Shown: positions 37,072 through 44,889 of the stretch, piece by piece
How positions within the stretch are numbered: the first letter of the stretch is position 1
Layout of the letters: each line of letters opens with the position of its first letter
NCBI GenBank assembly: GCA_963785815.1
Contig: CAWAWN010000002.1
Span: 1,364,001-1,428,000 of the forward strand
Direction of reading: 5' to 3'
DNA from: UBA4742 sp963785815
Lineage (GTDB): Bacteria; Actinomycetota; Acidimicrobiia; Acidimicrobiales; Acidimicrobilacustridaceae
Length of the DNA: 64,000 bases
Made by a program: the position numbers and the translations under genes
The notes under the pieces: model-generated
Databases searched by the model: none
The model's input: only the letters and a program-made list of their open reading frames with translations
What the model was told of the DNA's origin: nothing

Positions 37072-37853
37072 CAGCGCAGCTGGGGGTCGGGGGGCGTCGG
37101 CGGATCGGCCGCGATCTCGGCCAGGCCGATGGGGTTGCCCAGGCGCGTGTAGATGAGCCCCTGCTGCATGGCGGCCCGGTAGGGCCGGTCCAGCGACTCC
37201 CAGATGGCGCGGACCGTGCCCTGCGTGGCCACCGAGGGCTTGGCCGCGATGGCCGCGGCCAGCTCGCGGGCCCGGTCCCACAGCGCGTCGCGGGCGACCA
37301 CCTCGGTCACCAGGCCGATGCGCAGGGCGGTCTCGGCCGTGACCCGCTCGTCGTTGCCGCGCAACGCCATGCGCAACGTCTCGCCCAACCCGATGCGGCG
37401 CATGAGCCCGACCGGCTCGAGGGCCGACACCAACCCGGCGCTCACGTGGGAGTCGAAGAAGGTGGCCTCGGGCGAGCAGATGACGATGTCGGCCTCGTTG
37501 ACGAAGTAGAAGGCACCGGCCGTGCACATGCCCTGCACCGCGCACACGACGGGTTTCCACACCTGCTGCCACTTGGGGCTGAGCCGCTCGCCCGGATCCT
37601 CGTGGTTCCAGATGTCGTCAGGCTGGCCGTAGGCCTTCTTGACGTCGAGGCCGGCGCAGAAGGCGCGGTCGCCGGCGGCCCGCAGCACCACCGCGTGCAC
37701 CTCGGGATCGGCCTTGATGCGCTGCCAGGCGTCGCCGACCTCCTCGCACATCTGGCGATCGAAGGCGTTGAGGGCCTCGGGGCGGTCGAGGGTGATGGTG
37801 GCCACCCGGTCGTCGGCCACCTCGTAGCGGATGGTCTGGTACGGCGCGCTCAT
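37071..37853 (-). CDS. Enoyl-CoA hydratase/isomerase
   Basis: A 260-residue crotonase with VATITLDRPEALNAFDRQM at the start, AAGDRAFCAGLDVKKAYG as the first oxyanion strand, and VQGMCTAGAFYFVNEADIVI as the second. It starts at ATG 37853, overlapping the stop of the next crotonase upstream (ATGA). It should hydrate or isomerise enoyl-CoA intermediates of the operon's pathway. Its sequence is closest to the crotonase at 26138 within this window. Confidence 0.87.
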   Translation of the reverse strand: MSAPYQTIRYEVADDRVATITLDRPEALNAFDRQMCEEVGDAWQRIKADPEVHAVVLRAAGDRAFCAGLDVKKAYGQPDDIWNHEDPGERLSPKWQQVWKPVVCAVQGMCTAGAFYFVNEADIVICSPEATFFDSHVSAGLVSALEPVGLMRRIGLGETLRMALRGNDERVTAETALRIGLVTEVVARDALWDRARELAAAIAAKPSVATQGTVRAIWESLDRPYRAAMQQGLIYTRLGNPIGLAEIAADPPTPPDPQLR

Positions 37854-38668
37854 TCGCAGGTCCAGTTCGGCTCGCGCTTGTCCAGGAAGGCCTGGGGCCC
37901 CTCTTTGGCGTCGGCCGTTCGCACCACCCGTTCGCGCATGGCCTCAGCCAGGATCTCGGCCTCGTGCAGCGGCAGGTCGATGCCCCTGCGGATGGCCAGG
38001 CGCGTGCCCCGCACGGCCAGCGGCGCGTTGCGGTTCACGAGGGCCGCGATCTCTCGGGCCCGTGCCATCAGCTGGTCGTGGGCGACCACCTCGGTGACCA
38101 GGCCGAGGTCGTAGGCCCGCTGGGCGCTCATGCGCTCGTGTCGGCCCATGAGGGCCACGCGCATGGCCACGTTCAGGGGCAGCACCCGGGCCAGGCGCAC
38201 CATCTCGCGCCCCGACACCAGCCCGATGCTCACGTGGGGGTCGAAGAACTCGGCGCGGTCGGAGGCGATGACGATGTCGCCCGTGGTGACCAGGTCGAGC
38301 CCGGCGCCGCAGCACAGGCCGTTCACCGCGGTGATCACCGGCTTGGTCATGGTGCGGAACGGCGGTGTCGCCTCCTGGGGGGCCTCCCACTGCGGCCAGG
38401 TGCTCAGGTAGGGCTCGTCGTAGATGACCCGGCCGTCGTCGGGGATCTCGCCCACATCCGCGCCGGCGCAAAAGGCCCGGCCGGTCCCGGTCACCAGCAG
38501 GAGCCACACCTCCGGGTCGGCCTCGGCCGCGGCGTAGGCCTGGCGCAGCTCGCCAGCCATCTGGGGGCTCACCGCGTTGAGCCGGTCGGGCCGGTCGAAG
38601 GTGATGGTGGCCACCCGGTCGGCCACCTCGTAGCGGATCGTGTCGTAGCTCGAGCGGTCAGGGCTCAT
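37850..38668 (-). CDS. Enoyl-CoA hydratase/isomerase
   Basis: A 272-residue crotonase-family protein with VATITFDRPDRLNAVSPQM, TGTGRAFCAGADVGEIPDDG and VNGLCCGAGLDLVTTGDIVI as the three family landmarks. The ATG at 38668 overlaps the stop of the dehydrogenase gene upstream. Having two crotonases in tandem suggests that one hydrates and the other isomerises, or cleaves a ring or side chain. Which does which cannot be read from sequence. Confidence 0.87.
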   Translation of the reverse strand: MSPDRSSYDTIRYEVADRVATITFDRPDRLNAVSPQMAGELRQAYAAAEADPEVWLLLVTGTGRAFCAGADVGEIPDDGRVIYDEPYLSTWPQWEAPQEATPPFRTMTKPVITAVNGLCCGAGLDLVTTGDIVIASDRAEFFDPHVSIGLVSGREMVRLARVLPLNVAMRVALMGRHERMSAQRAYDLGLVTEVVAHDQLMARAREIAALVNRNAPLAVRGTRLAIRRGIDLPLHEAEILAEAMRERVVRTADAKEGPQAFLDKREPNWTCE

Positions 38669-39669
38669 GGGGTGGGACCTGCCTGGGCGGTGGTGGCCAG
38701 CGAGTCGCTGATGGACAGGGCGTGGGTGGTCGAGCTGCCGAAGCTCGCCTCGAGCACCCAGGCCCGCTTGAGCAGGTGGTTCGAGGGCATCTCCCAGGTG
38801 AAGCCCATGCCGCCCAGGATCTGCACGGCGGCCCGGGCGTTGTCGACGGCGGCCTCACCGGCCAGCAGCTTGGCCGAGCTCACCGACCGGCCCAGGTCGC
38901 CCACCTCGGGGTCGTCGAGCACGGCCGCGGCCGCGTAGGTCGAGCTGCGGGCCAGGCCGATCCGGACGTACATGTCAGCCATCATGTGCTTGAGCACCTG
39001 GAAGGAGGCGATGGGGCGGTCGAACTGCTGTCGTTCCAACGAATACTGGCGCGCCAGGGCCAGCGACGCCTCGGCCACGCCCACCGCCAGCGCCGCGGCC
39101 AGCACCGTCCCCTGCGCCCGGGCCTGGTCGGCCGCGGCCGTGTCGCCGAGGCGCGTGCCCTCGGGCAGCACCAGGTAGCGGCCCACCGGCGTGAGCGGGT
39201 CGAACGGTTCGCACGCCTCCGGTTCGCCCAGCTCGTCGGACGCGATCACCCACACGCCGTCGGCCCGCAGGACGAGCAGCGATTCGAGCCGGTCGGCGTG
39301 GTCGACCAGGATCGGGTCGTCGCCGGCCTGGCGCAGGTCGACACCCGACATGACCACGGCCGGATCGTCGGCCACGCCTCGGGCCGTGGCGCCCAGGGTC
39401 GACCACAGCAGCGGACCCGGGACCAGGTGGCGGCCGAGCTGCTCGAACACCAGGGCGGCGTCCACCATGCCCAGCCCCAGCCCACCGTCGGCCTCGGGCA
39501 CCATCAGCGAGAAGACCCCGAGGTCGGACAGCTCGCGCCAGGCGGTAGCGGTCTCGGCGGGCGACGCCGCCTCGCGCTGGGCCACGTCGTCGAGCGGGTA
39601 GCGCGTGGCGCAGAAGCCGGCGATGGTGTCCTGGAGCGCTCGCTGCTGGTCGTCGAGTCGGAAGTCCAT
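38665..39669 (-). CDS. Acyl-CoA dehydrogenase, short partner-type subunit
   Basis: A 334-residue acyl-CoA dehydrogenase-fold protein. The N-terminal LDDQQRALQDTIAGFC and the C-terminal RQQFDRPIASFQVLKHMMADM are typical, but the flavin signature of the full-length enzymes (as in the 34337 gene) is missing. This is the pattern of the second subunit in heterotetrameric FadE pairs. It is the first gene of the nine-gene minus-strand operon, and its start is 134 bp from the divergent crotonase. Confidence 0.8.
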   Translation of the reverse strand: MDFRLDDQQRALQDTIAGFCATRYPLDDVAQREAASPAETATAWRELSDLGVFSLMVPEADGGLGLGMVDAALVFEQLGRHLVPGPLLWSTLGATARGVADDPAVVMSGVDLRQAGDDPILVDHADRLESLLVLRADGVWVIASDELGEPEACEPFDPLTPVGRYLVLPEGTRLGDTAAADQARAQGTVLAAALAVGVAEASLALARQYSLERQQFDRPIASFQVLKHMMADMYVRIGLARSSTYAAAAVLDDPEVGDLGRSVSSAKLLAGEAAVDNARAAVQILGGMGFTWEMPSNHLLKRAWVLEASFGSSTTHALSISDSLATTAQAGPTP

Positions 39670-39700
39670 CGTCGGACCGCGGTCCCCATTCGCTGCAAAT

Positions 39701-39722
39701 GTCTAAAGGTTATAGCCTAGGT
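39701..39722. promoter_or_regulatory. AT-rich near-palindrome between divergent catabolic units
   Basis: A short AT-rich island in an otherwise very GC-rich gap holds AGGTTATAGCCT (39707-39718), a palindrome with a single mismatched pair. Read on the minus strand it offers TATAAC as a possible -10 hexamer for the long operon. It could also be a TetR- or GntR-type operator serving both directions. No clear -35 was found. Confidence 0.35.
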
Positions 39723-39802
39723 TTCCCAGCCCGGCCCTGCCAAGCCCGGCACCCGCACGACCTGGTCGGCCGCGGCGAACGAAGCGCAGAGAGGACGTCC
39801 CG

Positions 39803-40729
39803 GTGAGCGACGATCGCGTCTTGATCGACATGGACAGGGGCACGGGGATCGCCCGCATCAGCCTGAACAACCCCGAGCGGCGCAACTCCTACGACGCGGC
39901 CATGCGCGAGCAGCTCGGGTCCTACCTCGACGACATCGCCCTCGATGACGACATCAAGGTGGTGCACCTGCGGGGCGAGGGCGGGGTGTTCAGCACCGGC
40001 GCCGACATGGGCAACGCCTACGCGTGGTACGGGCCCGGGCCCCGGCAGGGAGAGGACGGCGCGGGCACGGGGCAGCCAGCGGCGCCCGCCGATGGTGCCG
40101 CCGATCCGCCGGCGCGGCCTCGCCGGCCCAGCCAACGGCGGCGGTTGTCGGTCGACCGCAAGACCTTCAGCTTCTACCACGACTTCCTGGGCTACTCGAA
40201 GGTGATCGTGGCCGAGGTGAACGGGTACGCCCTGGGCGGCGGGTTCGAGATGGCGCTCATGGCCGACATCGCCGTGGTGGGACGCGACACGCAGGTGGGA
40301 ATGCCGGCCACCCGCATGCTCGGGCCGGCCCTGGGCACCCTGCACCTGTTCTTCTATCGGCTGGGTCCCGTGCTGGCCCGGCGCCTGCTGCTGACCGGCG
40401 ACACGGTGGCCGCCTCCGAGCTGGCCCACCTGTCGGTGTTCACCGAGGTGGTGGAGGACGACGTCGTCGGGGCCCGGGCCGACTGGTGGGCCCGCAAGGT
40501 GGCGCGGATGCCGGCCGATGGCCTGGTGGTGGCCAAGGAGGCCTTCCGCCTGGTCGAGCAGCTCCAGGGGTACCAGGGCGAGGAGGTGGCCAGCTACCTG
40601 TTCCACGCCTACGGCACGAACCTGCAGTTCGAGCCCGACGAGTTCAACTTCGTCAAGACCAGGGCCCAGCTCGGCACCAAGGAAGCCCTGCGAGCCCGCG
40701 ACGCCCACTTCGACATCCCCGAACCCTGA
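39803..40729 (+). CDS. Enoyl-CoA hydratase/isomerase with a Pro/Arg-rich insertion
   Basis: A 308-residue crotonase. ISLNNPERRNSYDAAMREQL opens the fold, EGGVFSTGADMGNAY gives the first oxyanion strand and EVNGYALGGGFEMALMADIA the second. About 35-40 low-complexity residues (roughly 75-115), rich in Pro, Gly, Ala and Arg, sit just after the first oxyanion strand, where other crotonases have a short variable loop. The start is GTG 39803 behind GAGAGGA. It is transcribed away from the minus-strand operon and closed by a long hairpin. Confidence 0.85.
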   Translation: MSDDRVLIDMDRGTGIARISLNNPERRNSYDAAMREQLGSYLDDIALDDDIKVVHLRGEGGVFSTGADMGNAYAWYGPGPRQGEDGAGTGQPAAPADGAADPPARPRRPSQRRRLSVDRKTFSFYHDFLGYSKVIVAEVNGYALGGGFEMALMADIAVVGRDTQVGMPATRMLGPALGTLHLFFYRLGPVLARRLLLTGDTVAASELAHLSVFTEVVEDDVVGARADWWARKVARMPADGLVVAKEAFRLVEQLQGYQGEEVASYLFHAYGTNLQFEPDEFNFVKTRAQLGTKEALRARDAHFDIPEP

Positions 40730-40750
40730 GGCCACCCCCGTCCCCTCCCG

Positions 40751-40796
40751 TCTGGCGTTGATCTGCACCCCTGGGAGGGTGTCGTTCAACGCCAGA
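40751..40796. terminator. Long inverted repeat between convergent genes
   Basis: TCTGGCGTTGA (40751-40761) pairs with TCAACGCCAGA (40786-40796), and an inner CACCC/GGGTG pair closes a small loop. It lies 21 bp after the crotonase stop and about 90 bp before the stop of the convergent ligase gene. It is well placed as a bidirectional terminator. Confidence 0.65.
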
Positions 40797-40884
40797 AGCC
40801 GGGGCAGCGCCGGCGTCGCGCCGGGACGCGGCCGCTGGGCTCGGCGGGGTCGGAACGAGTCGCCACAGCGCGCCGAAAGGAAGC

Positions 40885-42531
40885 TCAGTCGGCGCCTCGG
40901 CCGCTCTCGGGAGCAGCAGGCACGGCGTCCTCGGCCTGCGTGCGGGCCCACTGGTAGTCGGGCTTGCCGCTGGGGTGGCGCCCGATCGTGTCGGTGAAGG
41001 TGAAGGCCCGTGGGGCCTTGAACCGGGCGATCCACCCGGTGCTGAACTCCCGCAGCTCCTGGCCGGTGGCGGTCGAGTCCGGCGTCCGCTGCACCACGGC
41101 CACCACCTCCTGGCCGAACCGCTCGCTGGGTCGTCCCACGACCAGCACGTCGACCACGTCGGGGTGGCGCAGCAACGCCTGCTCGACCTCCTCGACGAAC
41201 ACCTTCTCGCCGCCGGTGTTCACCACCAACGAGTCCCGCCCCAGCATGCGGATGGTGCCGTCGGCCTCGAGCTGGGCCCGGTCGCCGGGCACGGCCACCC
41301 GCTCACCGGCCACGATCGGGAAGGTGGCCTCGGTGGCGGCCTGGTCCCCCAGGTAGCCCAGCGGCACCCGGCCCCGGCGGGCGGTCCACCCGATCTCGTC
41401 CTCGCCGGGCTCGAGGAACCGGGTCCGGTCGGCGGACAGCACGGTGGCCCCGGCGGCGGGGAAGAACGAGGCGGCCCGGGTCTTGCGGTTGTTGGCCCCG
41501 AAGGCCATGCCCCCGGTCTCGGAGGCGCCGTAGCCGTCGATCACCGTGACCTGGGGCAGCAGCTCGAGCAGGGCCTGCTTGTTGTCGGTGCTGGTCTGGG
41601 CGCCGCCGGTGCCGATGCGCTGCAGGTGCGACAGGTCGTGGTCGCCTCGCCGCAGCTGCTCGATCATCGGCCGGGCGTAGGCGTCGCCCACGATCGACAT
41701 CATCACCACCCGCTCGCGCTCGGCCACCCGCAGGATCTCGGCCGCGTCGAACCGGTTCGAGTCGTCGTGCAGCACCACCGTGGCGCCCATGTGCATCCCG
41801 GAGTACGCCGTCCACTGGGCGGCCGCGTGCATCATGGGTGGCACCGCGAACCAGGCGCCGGTGTCGTCGGCCACCTGGGCGCGCAAAGACTCGGGGGTGG
41901 TCTGGTCGGAGCCGCTCATGCCCGACACGAAGATGTCGGCCTGGCGCCAGAGCACGCCCTTGGGCCGTCCGGTGGTGCCCCCGGTGCACACCAGGTACAG
42001 GTCGTCGCCGGTCGGCGTCGGGAGGTCGACGCCCGTGCCCCGCCGGATGGCCTCCTCGAGCTCGACGCTGCCGGGCCGCGGATCGACGCCCGAGCCGTCG
42101 TCGACGTCGATGAGCAGCACCGGGCGCCCGGCCGTGGCCTCGGCGACGAGCGGACCCAGCGACCGCTGGTGCACGACCACCTCAGCGCCCACCATGTCGA
42201 GCAGGGCCGCCACCTCGCTGGGCGTGTAGTTCTGGTTGACGTTGAAGGGCACGGCCCGGGCCCGGTAGGCGCCGAGCATCGCCTCGATGTACTCGGGGCG
42301 GTTGTGCATGACCACCGCCACCGTCGACTGGCCGCACTCCCAGCGCGCCAGCTCGGCGCGTGGGCGCCGGAGGCCGATGCCGCGGCTCACCAGGAACCCG
42401 GCCAGGCCCCGGGTGCGCTCGCGGACCTGGGCGAAGGTGCGGCGCTGGTCGCCCCACACCAGCATGTCCCGGTCGCCGACCGCATCGGTGATGACGTCGT
42501 TGACCTCGGCCAGGGACCACTCGACGGTCAC
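40885..42531 (-). CDS. AMP-forming acyl-CoA synthetase (FadD-like)
   Basis: A 548-residue ANL enzyme. LVCTGGTTGRPKGVLW is the P-loop, GRDSLVVNTGGEKVFVEEVE is the hinge typical of FadD-like ligases, and IGRHPSGKPDYQW holds the C-terminal lysine. GTG 42531 overlaps the stop of the alcohol-dehydrogenase gene (GTGA). In steroid- and alkane-degrading actinobacteria similar ligases activate long or ring-bearing acids. The actual substrate here is unknown. Confidence 0.86.
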   Translation of the reverse strand: MTVEWSLAEVNDVITDAVGDRDMLVWGDQRRTFAQVRERTRGLAGFLVSRGIGLRRPRAELARWECGQSTVAVVMHNRPEYIEAMLGAYRARAVPFNVNQNYTPSEVAALLDMVGAEVVVHQRSLGPLVAEATAGRPVLLIDVDDGSGVDPRPGSVELEEAIRRGTGVDLPTPTGDDLYLVCTGGTTGRPKGVLWRQADIFVSGMSGSDQTTPESLRAQVADDTGAWFAVPPMMHAAAQWTAYSGMHMGATVVLHDDSNRFDAAEILRVAERERVVMMSIVGDAYARPMIEQLRRGDHDLSHLQRIGTGGAQTSTDNKQALLELLPQVTVIDGYGASETGGMAFGANNRKTRAASFFPAAGATVLSADRTRFLEPGEDEIGWTARRGRVPLGYLGDQAATEATFPIVAGERVAVPGDRAQLEADGTIRMLGRDSLVVNTGGEKVFVEEVEQALLRHPDVVDVLVVGRPSERFGQEVVAVVQRTPDSTATGQELREFSTGWIARFKAPRAFTFTDTIGRHPSGKPDYQWARTQAEDAVPAAPESGRGAD

Positions 42532-43544
42532 GCCGCACCACCCAGGCTGGGATCGACGAGGACCTTGCAGTCAGCGGGGTCGGTGGCCAGGCGGGCGAAG
42601 GCGTCGTCCAGCCCGTCGAGCCCGATGGTGTCGGTGACCAGCGGCGTCGGATCGATCCGGCCGGCAGCGAAGGCGTCGATGACCTCCCGGAACTCCTCGG
42701 GTCGGTAGTACACGGAGAAGGCCACGCGCAGCTCCTTGAGCAGGGCCAGCACCGGCAGATAGGGGTCGGGCTCCACGCACACGCCGGCCACCACCACCCG
42801 GCCCTTGGTCACGGTGGCGCCCACGCAGGTGTCGAGCAGCCCGGGCTTGCCCACGCAGTCGACCACCACGTCGAAGTCCCTGCCCAACTCGTCGACGGCG
42901 GGGTCCACCACGAGTGTGGCGCCCAGCCGCTCGGCCATGGCTCGTCGCGGCGCGGCCGGGTCGGACACGACCACCCGGGCCGCGCCCAGCTCCTGGGCCC
43001 AGCGAGCGGTGGTGAGCCCCACCGGTCCGGCTCCGATGACGAGCACCGCGTCGCCGGGGCCCAGCTCGGCGACGTGGGCGGTGTGCAGGCCCACCGCGAA
43101 CGGCTCCACCAGGGCGCCGTGGGTGGCGGCGATGTCGTCTGGCAGCTCGAAGGCCAGCGCCGCGCTGGCGGTGACGTACTCGGCGAACCCGCCCGGTGCC
43201 CCGCCCAGCCCGACCAGTCGGGCCGAGGCGCAGTGGGCCACCTCGCCGGCCCGGCACCACCGGCAGGTGCCGCAGGAGAAGACGGGGAGCACGGCGGCGT
43301 CCATGCCCTCGCGCCAGCGCGTCCCGCCGTCGTGGCGCGCCACCCCGGGGCCGACGGCCACCACCTCCCCGCAGAACTCGTGGCCCATGACGGTGCCGTG
43401 GGGCATGGCCGGTCGCGACTTCAGGTCGGACCCGCAGATGCCGCAGCTGGTGACCCGCACGACCAGCTCGCCGGGCCCCGGGGTGGGATCGGCGACCGTG
43501 CCCACCTCGATGGCTCCGGTCTCGTTGACCACTCCTGCGCGCAT
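42528..43544 (-). CDS. Zinc-dependent medium-chain alcohol dehydrogenase
   Basis: A 338-residue MDR enzyme. CGICGSD and GHEFCGEV supply the catalytic zinc ligands. CGTCRWCRAGEVAHC is the four-cysteine structural zinc site. VLVIGAGPVGLTTAR is the nucleotide-binding motif. It should oxidise an alcohol to an aldehyde or ketone with NAD(P). It lies upstream of, and is coupled to, the ligase, so an alcohol-to-acid-to-CoA route is plausible. Confidence 0.88.
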   Translation of the reverse strand: MRAGVVNETGAIEVGTVADPTPGPGELVVRVTSCGICGSDLKSRPAMPHGTVMGHEFCGEVVAVGPGVARHDGGTRWREGMDAAVLPVFSCGTCRWCRAGEVAHCASARLVGLGGAPGGFAEYVTASAALAFELPDDIAATHGALVEPFAVGLHTAHVAELGPGDAVLVIGAGPVGLTTARWAQELGAARVVVSDPAAPRRAMAERLGATLVVDPAVDELGRDFDVVVDCVGKPGLLDTCVGATVTKGRVVVAGVCVEPDPYLPVLALLKELRVAFSVYYRPEEFREVIDAFAAGRIDPTPLVTDTIGLDGLDDAFARLATDPADCKVLVDPSLGGAA

Positions 43545-43565
43545 GTGGACTCCTGGAGGTTGGGA

Positions 43566-44882
43566 TCAGGCCGGCTCGGCGTGGCCGAGTGCGGCCACGA
43601 GGGCGTCGGCGTCGGCCAGCGACCGCATGGTGCTGTTGAGGTGGGTGCAGGTGGACGGGCCGACCAGCTCGGCCCGCACCCGAGCCGGCAGGTCGGCCAC
43701 GGGGGTGCCGTCGAGGCGTGCCGCGCTGGCCGCGGCCGCCGGGCAGTCGTCCCAGGGCAGCACGCGCACGTCGACCTCGATGTCGTCGAGGACGAGCCCC
43801 GGCCCGGAGGCGCCGGCGACCAGGTTGGCCGACACCACGTACTCGTGCAGGACCATCTCGTGGTCGGCGGCCTGGTACGAGTCGCGGAAGTGGGCCACGA
43901 GCCGGCCCCGCTCCCCAGCCGACCGGGGTGGGTGGACGTCGAGCCGCCGGGCCCGCCGCACGCTGTGCTCGGCCAACGGCGCCAGCTCGTGCCACGCCCC
44001 GGCCGAGCCTGGGGTCGCGGCCTTCGGCTCGTCCAGTCGGGGGGCCTTCGGCTCGTCCAGTTGGGGGGCCTTCGGCTCGTCCAGTCGGGGGGCCTTCGGC
44101 TCGTCCAGTTGGGGGGCCTTCGGCTCGTCCAGTTGGGGGGCCTTCGGCTCGTCCAGTCGGGGGGCCTTCGGCTCGTCCAGTCGGGGGGCCTTCGGCTCGT
44201 CCAGTCGGGGGGCCTTCGGCTCGTCCAGTCGGGGGGCCTTCGGCTCGTCCAGTTGGGGGGCCTTCGGCTCGTCCAGTCGGGGGGCCTTCGGCCCCATGGG
44301 CACGGCGTTGTTGCCGGTGAGGCGCAGGTGCTCGACCATGGCGCCGTCCCGGGCCCACCCGGCGCACACGTCCACCTGCATGGCCGCCCGCGCCTCGCCG
44401 TCGGCCGGCGACCCGACGTAGAGCCCGGCTCGCAGGGGCGCGTAGCCCGACACCAGGTTGGCGCCGTTGAGGTCCTCCAGGGCGCTGTAGCGCACGGTCC
44501 GCCGCTCGGCGTCGTCGGGCAGGGCGTCGACCACCGCTCGGATGAACCCTCGGCGCACGTCGGCGCCCACCAGCCCGAGCGCCCCGCGGTCCGCCCGGGC
44601 GGGCGCCGGCCCGCTCGTGGTCGACCCGTCGTCGACCTCGAGGATCAGACCGGAGACGGCGTCGATCCGCACCCGCAGCTCGACCAGGTCGGCGGGCCGC
44701 GCCACCCCGTCGTCGCCCCGCACCAGGTCGCGGCCCCGGATGTGGGCGTCGATGGGACCGGCCAACCCCTCGGGCCGCACCAGGTCGATGGACGTGGTGC
44801 GCCGCGCGCCGCCCGCGGCCAGGACCGGGGTGGCGGGGAGTGGCCGGTGGGGACCGGCCACCGGCGTCGGCACCTCGATCAC
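43566..44882 (-). CDS. DUF2889-like protein with an internal minisatellite
   Basis: A 438-residue protein. The N-terminal RRTTSIDLVRPEGL and RRGFIRAVVDALP segments and the C-terminal ELVGPSTCTHLNSTMRSL segment resemble DUF2889 proteins, which often sit beside CoA-catabolism genes. I recall this family without being able to search for it. Near the middle, an 8-residue unit, KAP(R/Q)LDEP, is repeated 11 times and splits the conserved parts. GTG 44882 starts 8 bp after the upstream dehydrogenase stop. Its role is unknown. Context suggests a part in the same acyl-CoA pathway. Confidence 0.7.
   Translation of the reverse strand: MIEVPTPVAGPHRPLPATPVLAAGGARRTTSIDLVRPEGLAGPIDAHIRGRDLVRGDDGVARPADLVELRVRIDAVSGLILEVDDGSTTSGPAPARADRGALGLVGADVRRGFIRAVVDALPDDAERRTVRYSALEDLNGANLVSGYAPLRAGLYVGSPADGEARAAMQVDVCAGWARDGAMVEHLRLTGNNAVPMGPKAPRLDEPKAPQLDEPKAPRLDEPKAPRLDEPKAPRLDEPKAPRLDEPKAPQLDEPKAPQLDEPKAPRLDEPKAPQLDEPKAPRLDEPKAATPGSAGAWHELAPLAEHSVRRARRLDVHPPRSAGERGRLVAHFRDSYQAADHEMVLHEYVVSANLVAGASGPGLVLDDIEVDVRVLPWDDCPAAAASAARLDGTPVADLPARVRAELVGPSTCTHLNSTMRSLADADALVAALGHAEPA
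44017..44293. repeat. Eleven tandem 24-bp repeats plus a partial unit
   Basis: Units of 24 bp run without spacers from 44017 to 44280, followed by a 13-bp partial unit. The first unit has a one-base change. The others differ only at one C/T position (CAGTCGG or CAGTTGG), which switches Arg to Gln in the encoded protein. The array stays in frame in the minus-strand gene. Confidence 0.95.
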
Positions 44883-44889
44883 GCCGGCA

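Noticed and set aside
44017..44293. Possible CRISPR array
   Set aside because: The units are contiguous with no spacers, 24 bp long, coding and in frame, and there are no cas genes.
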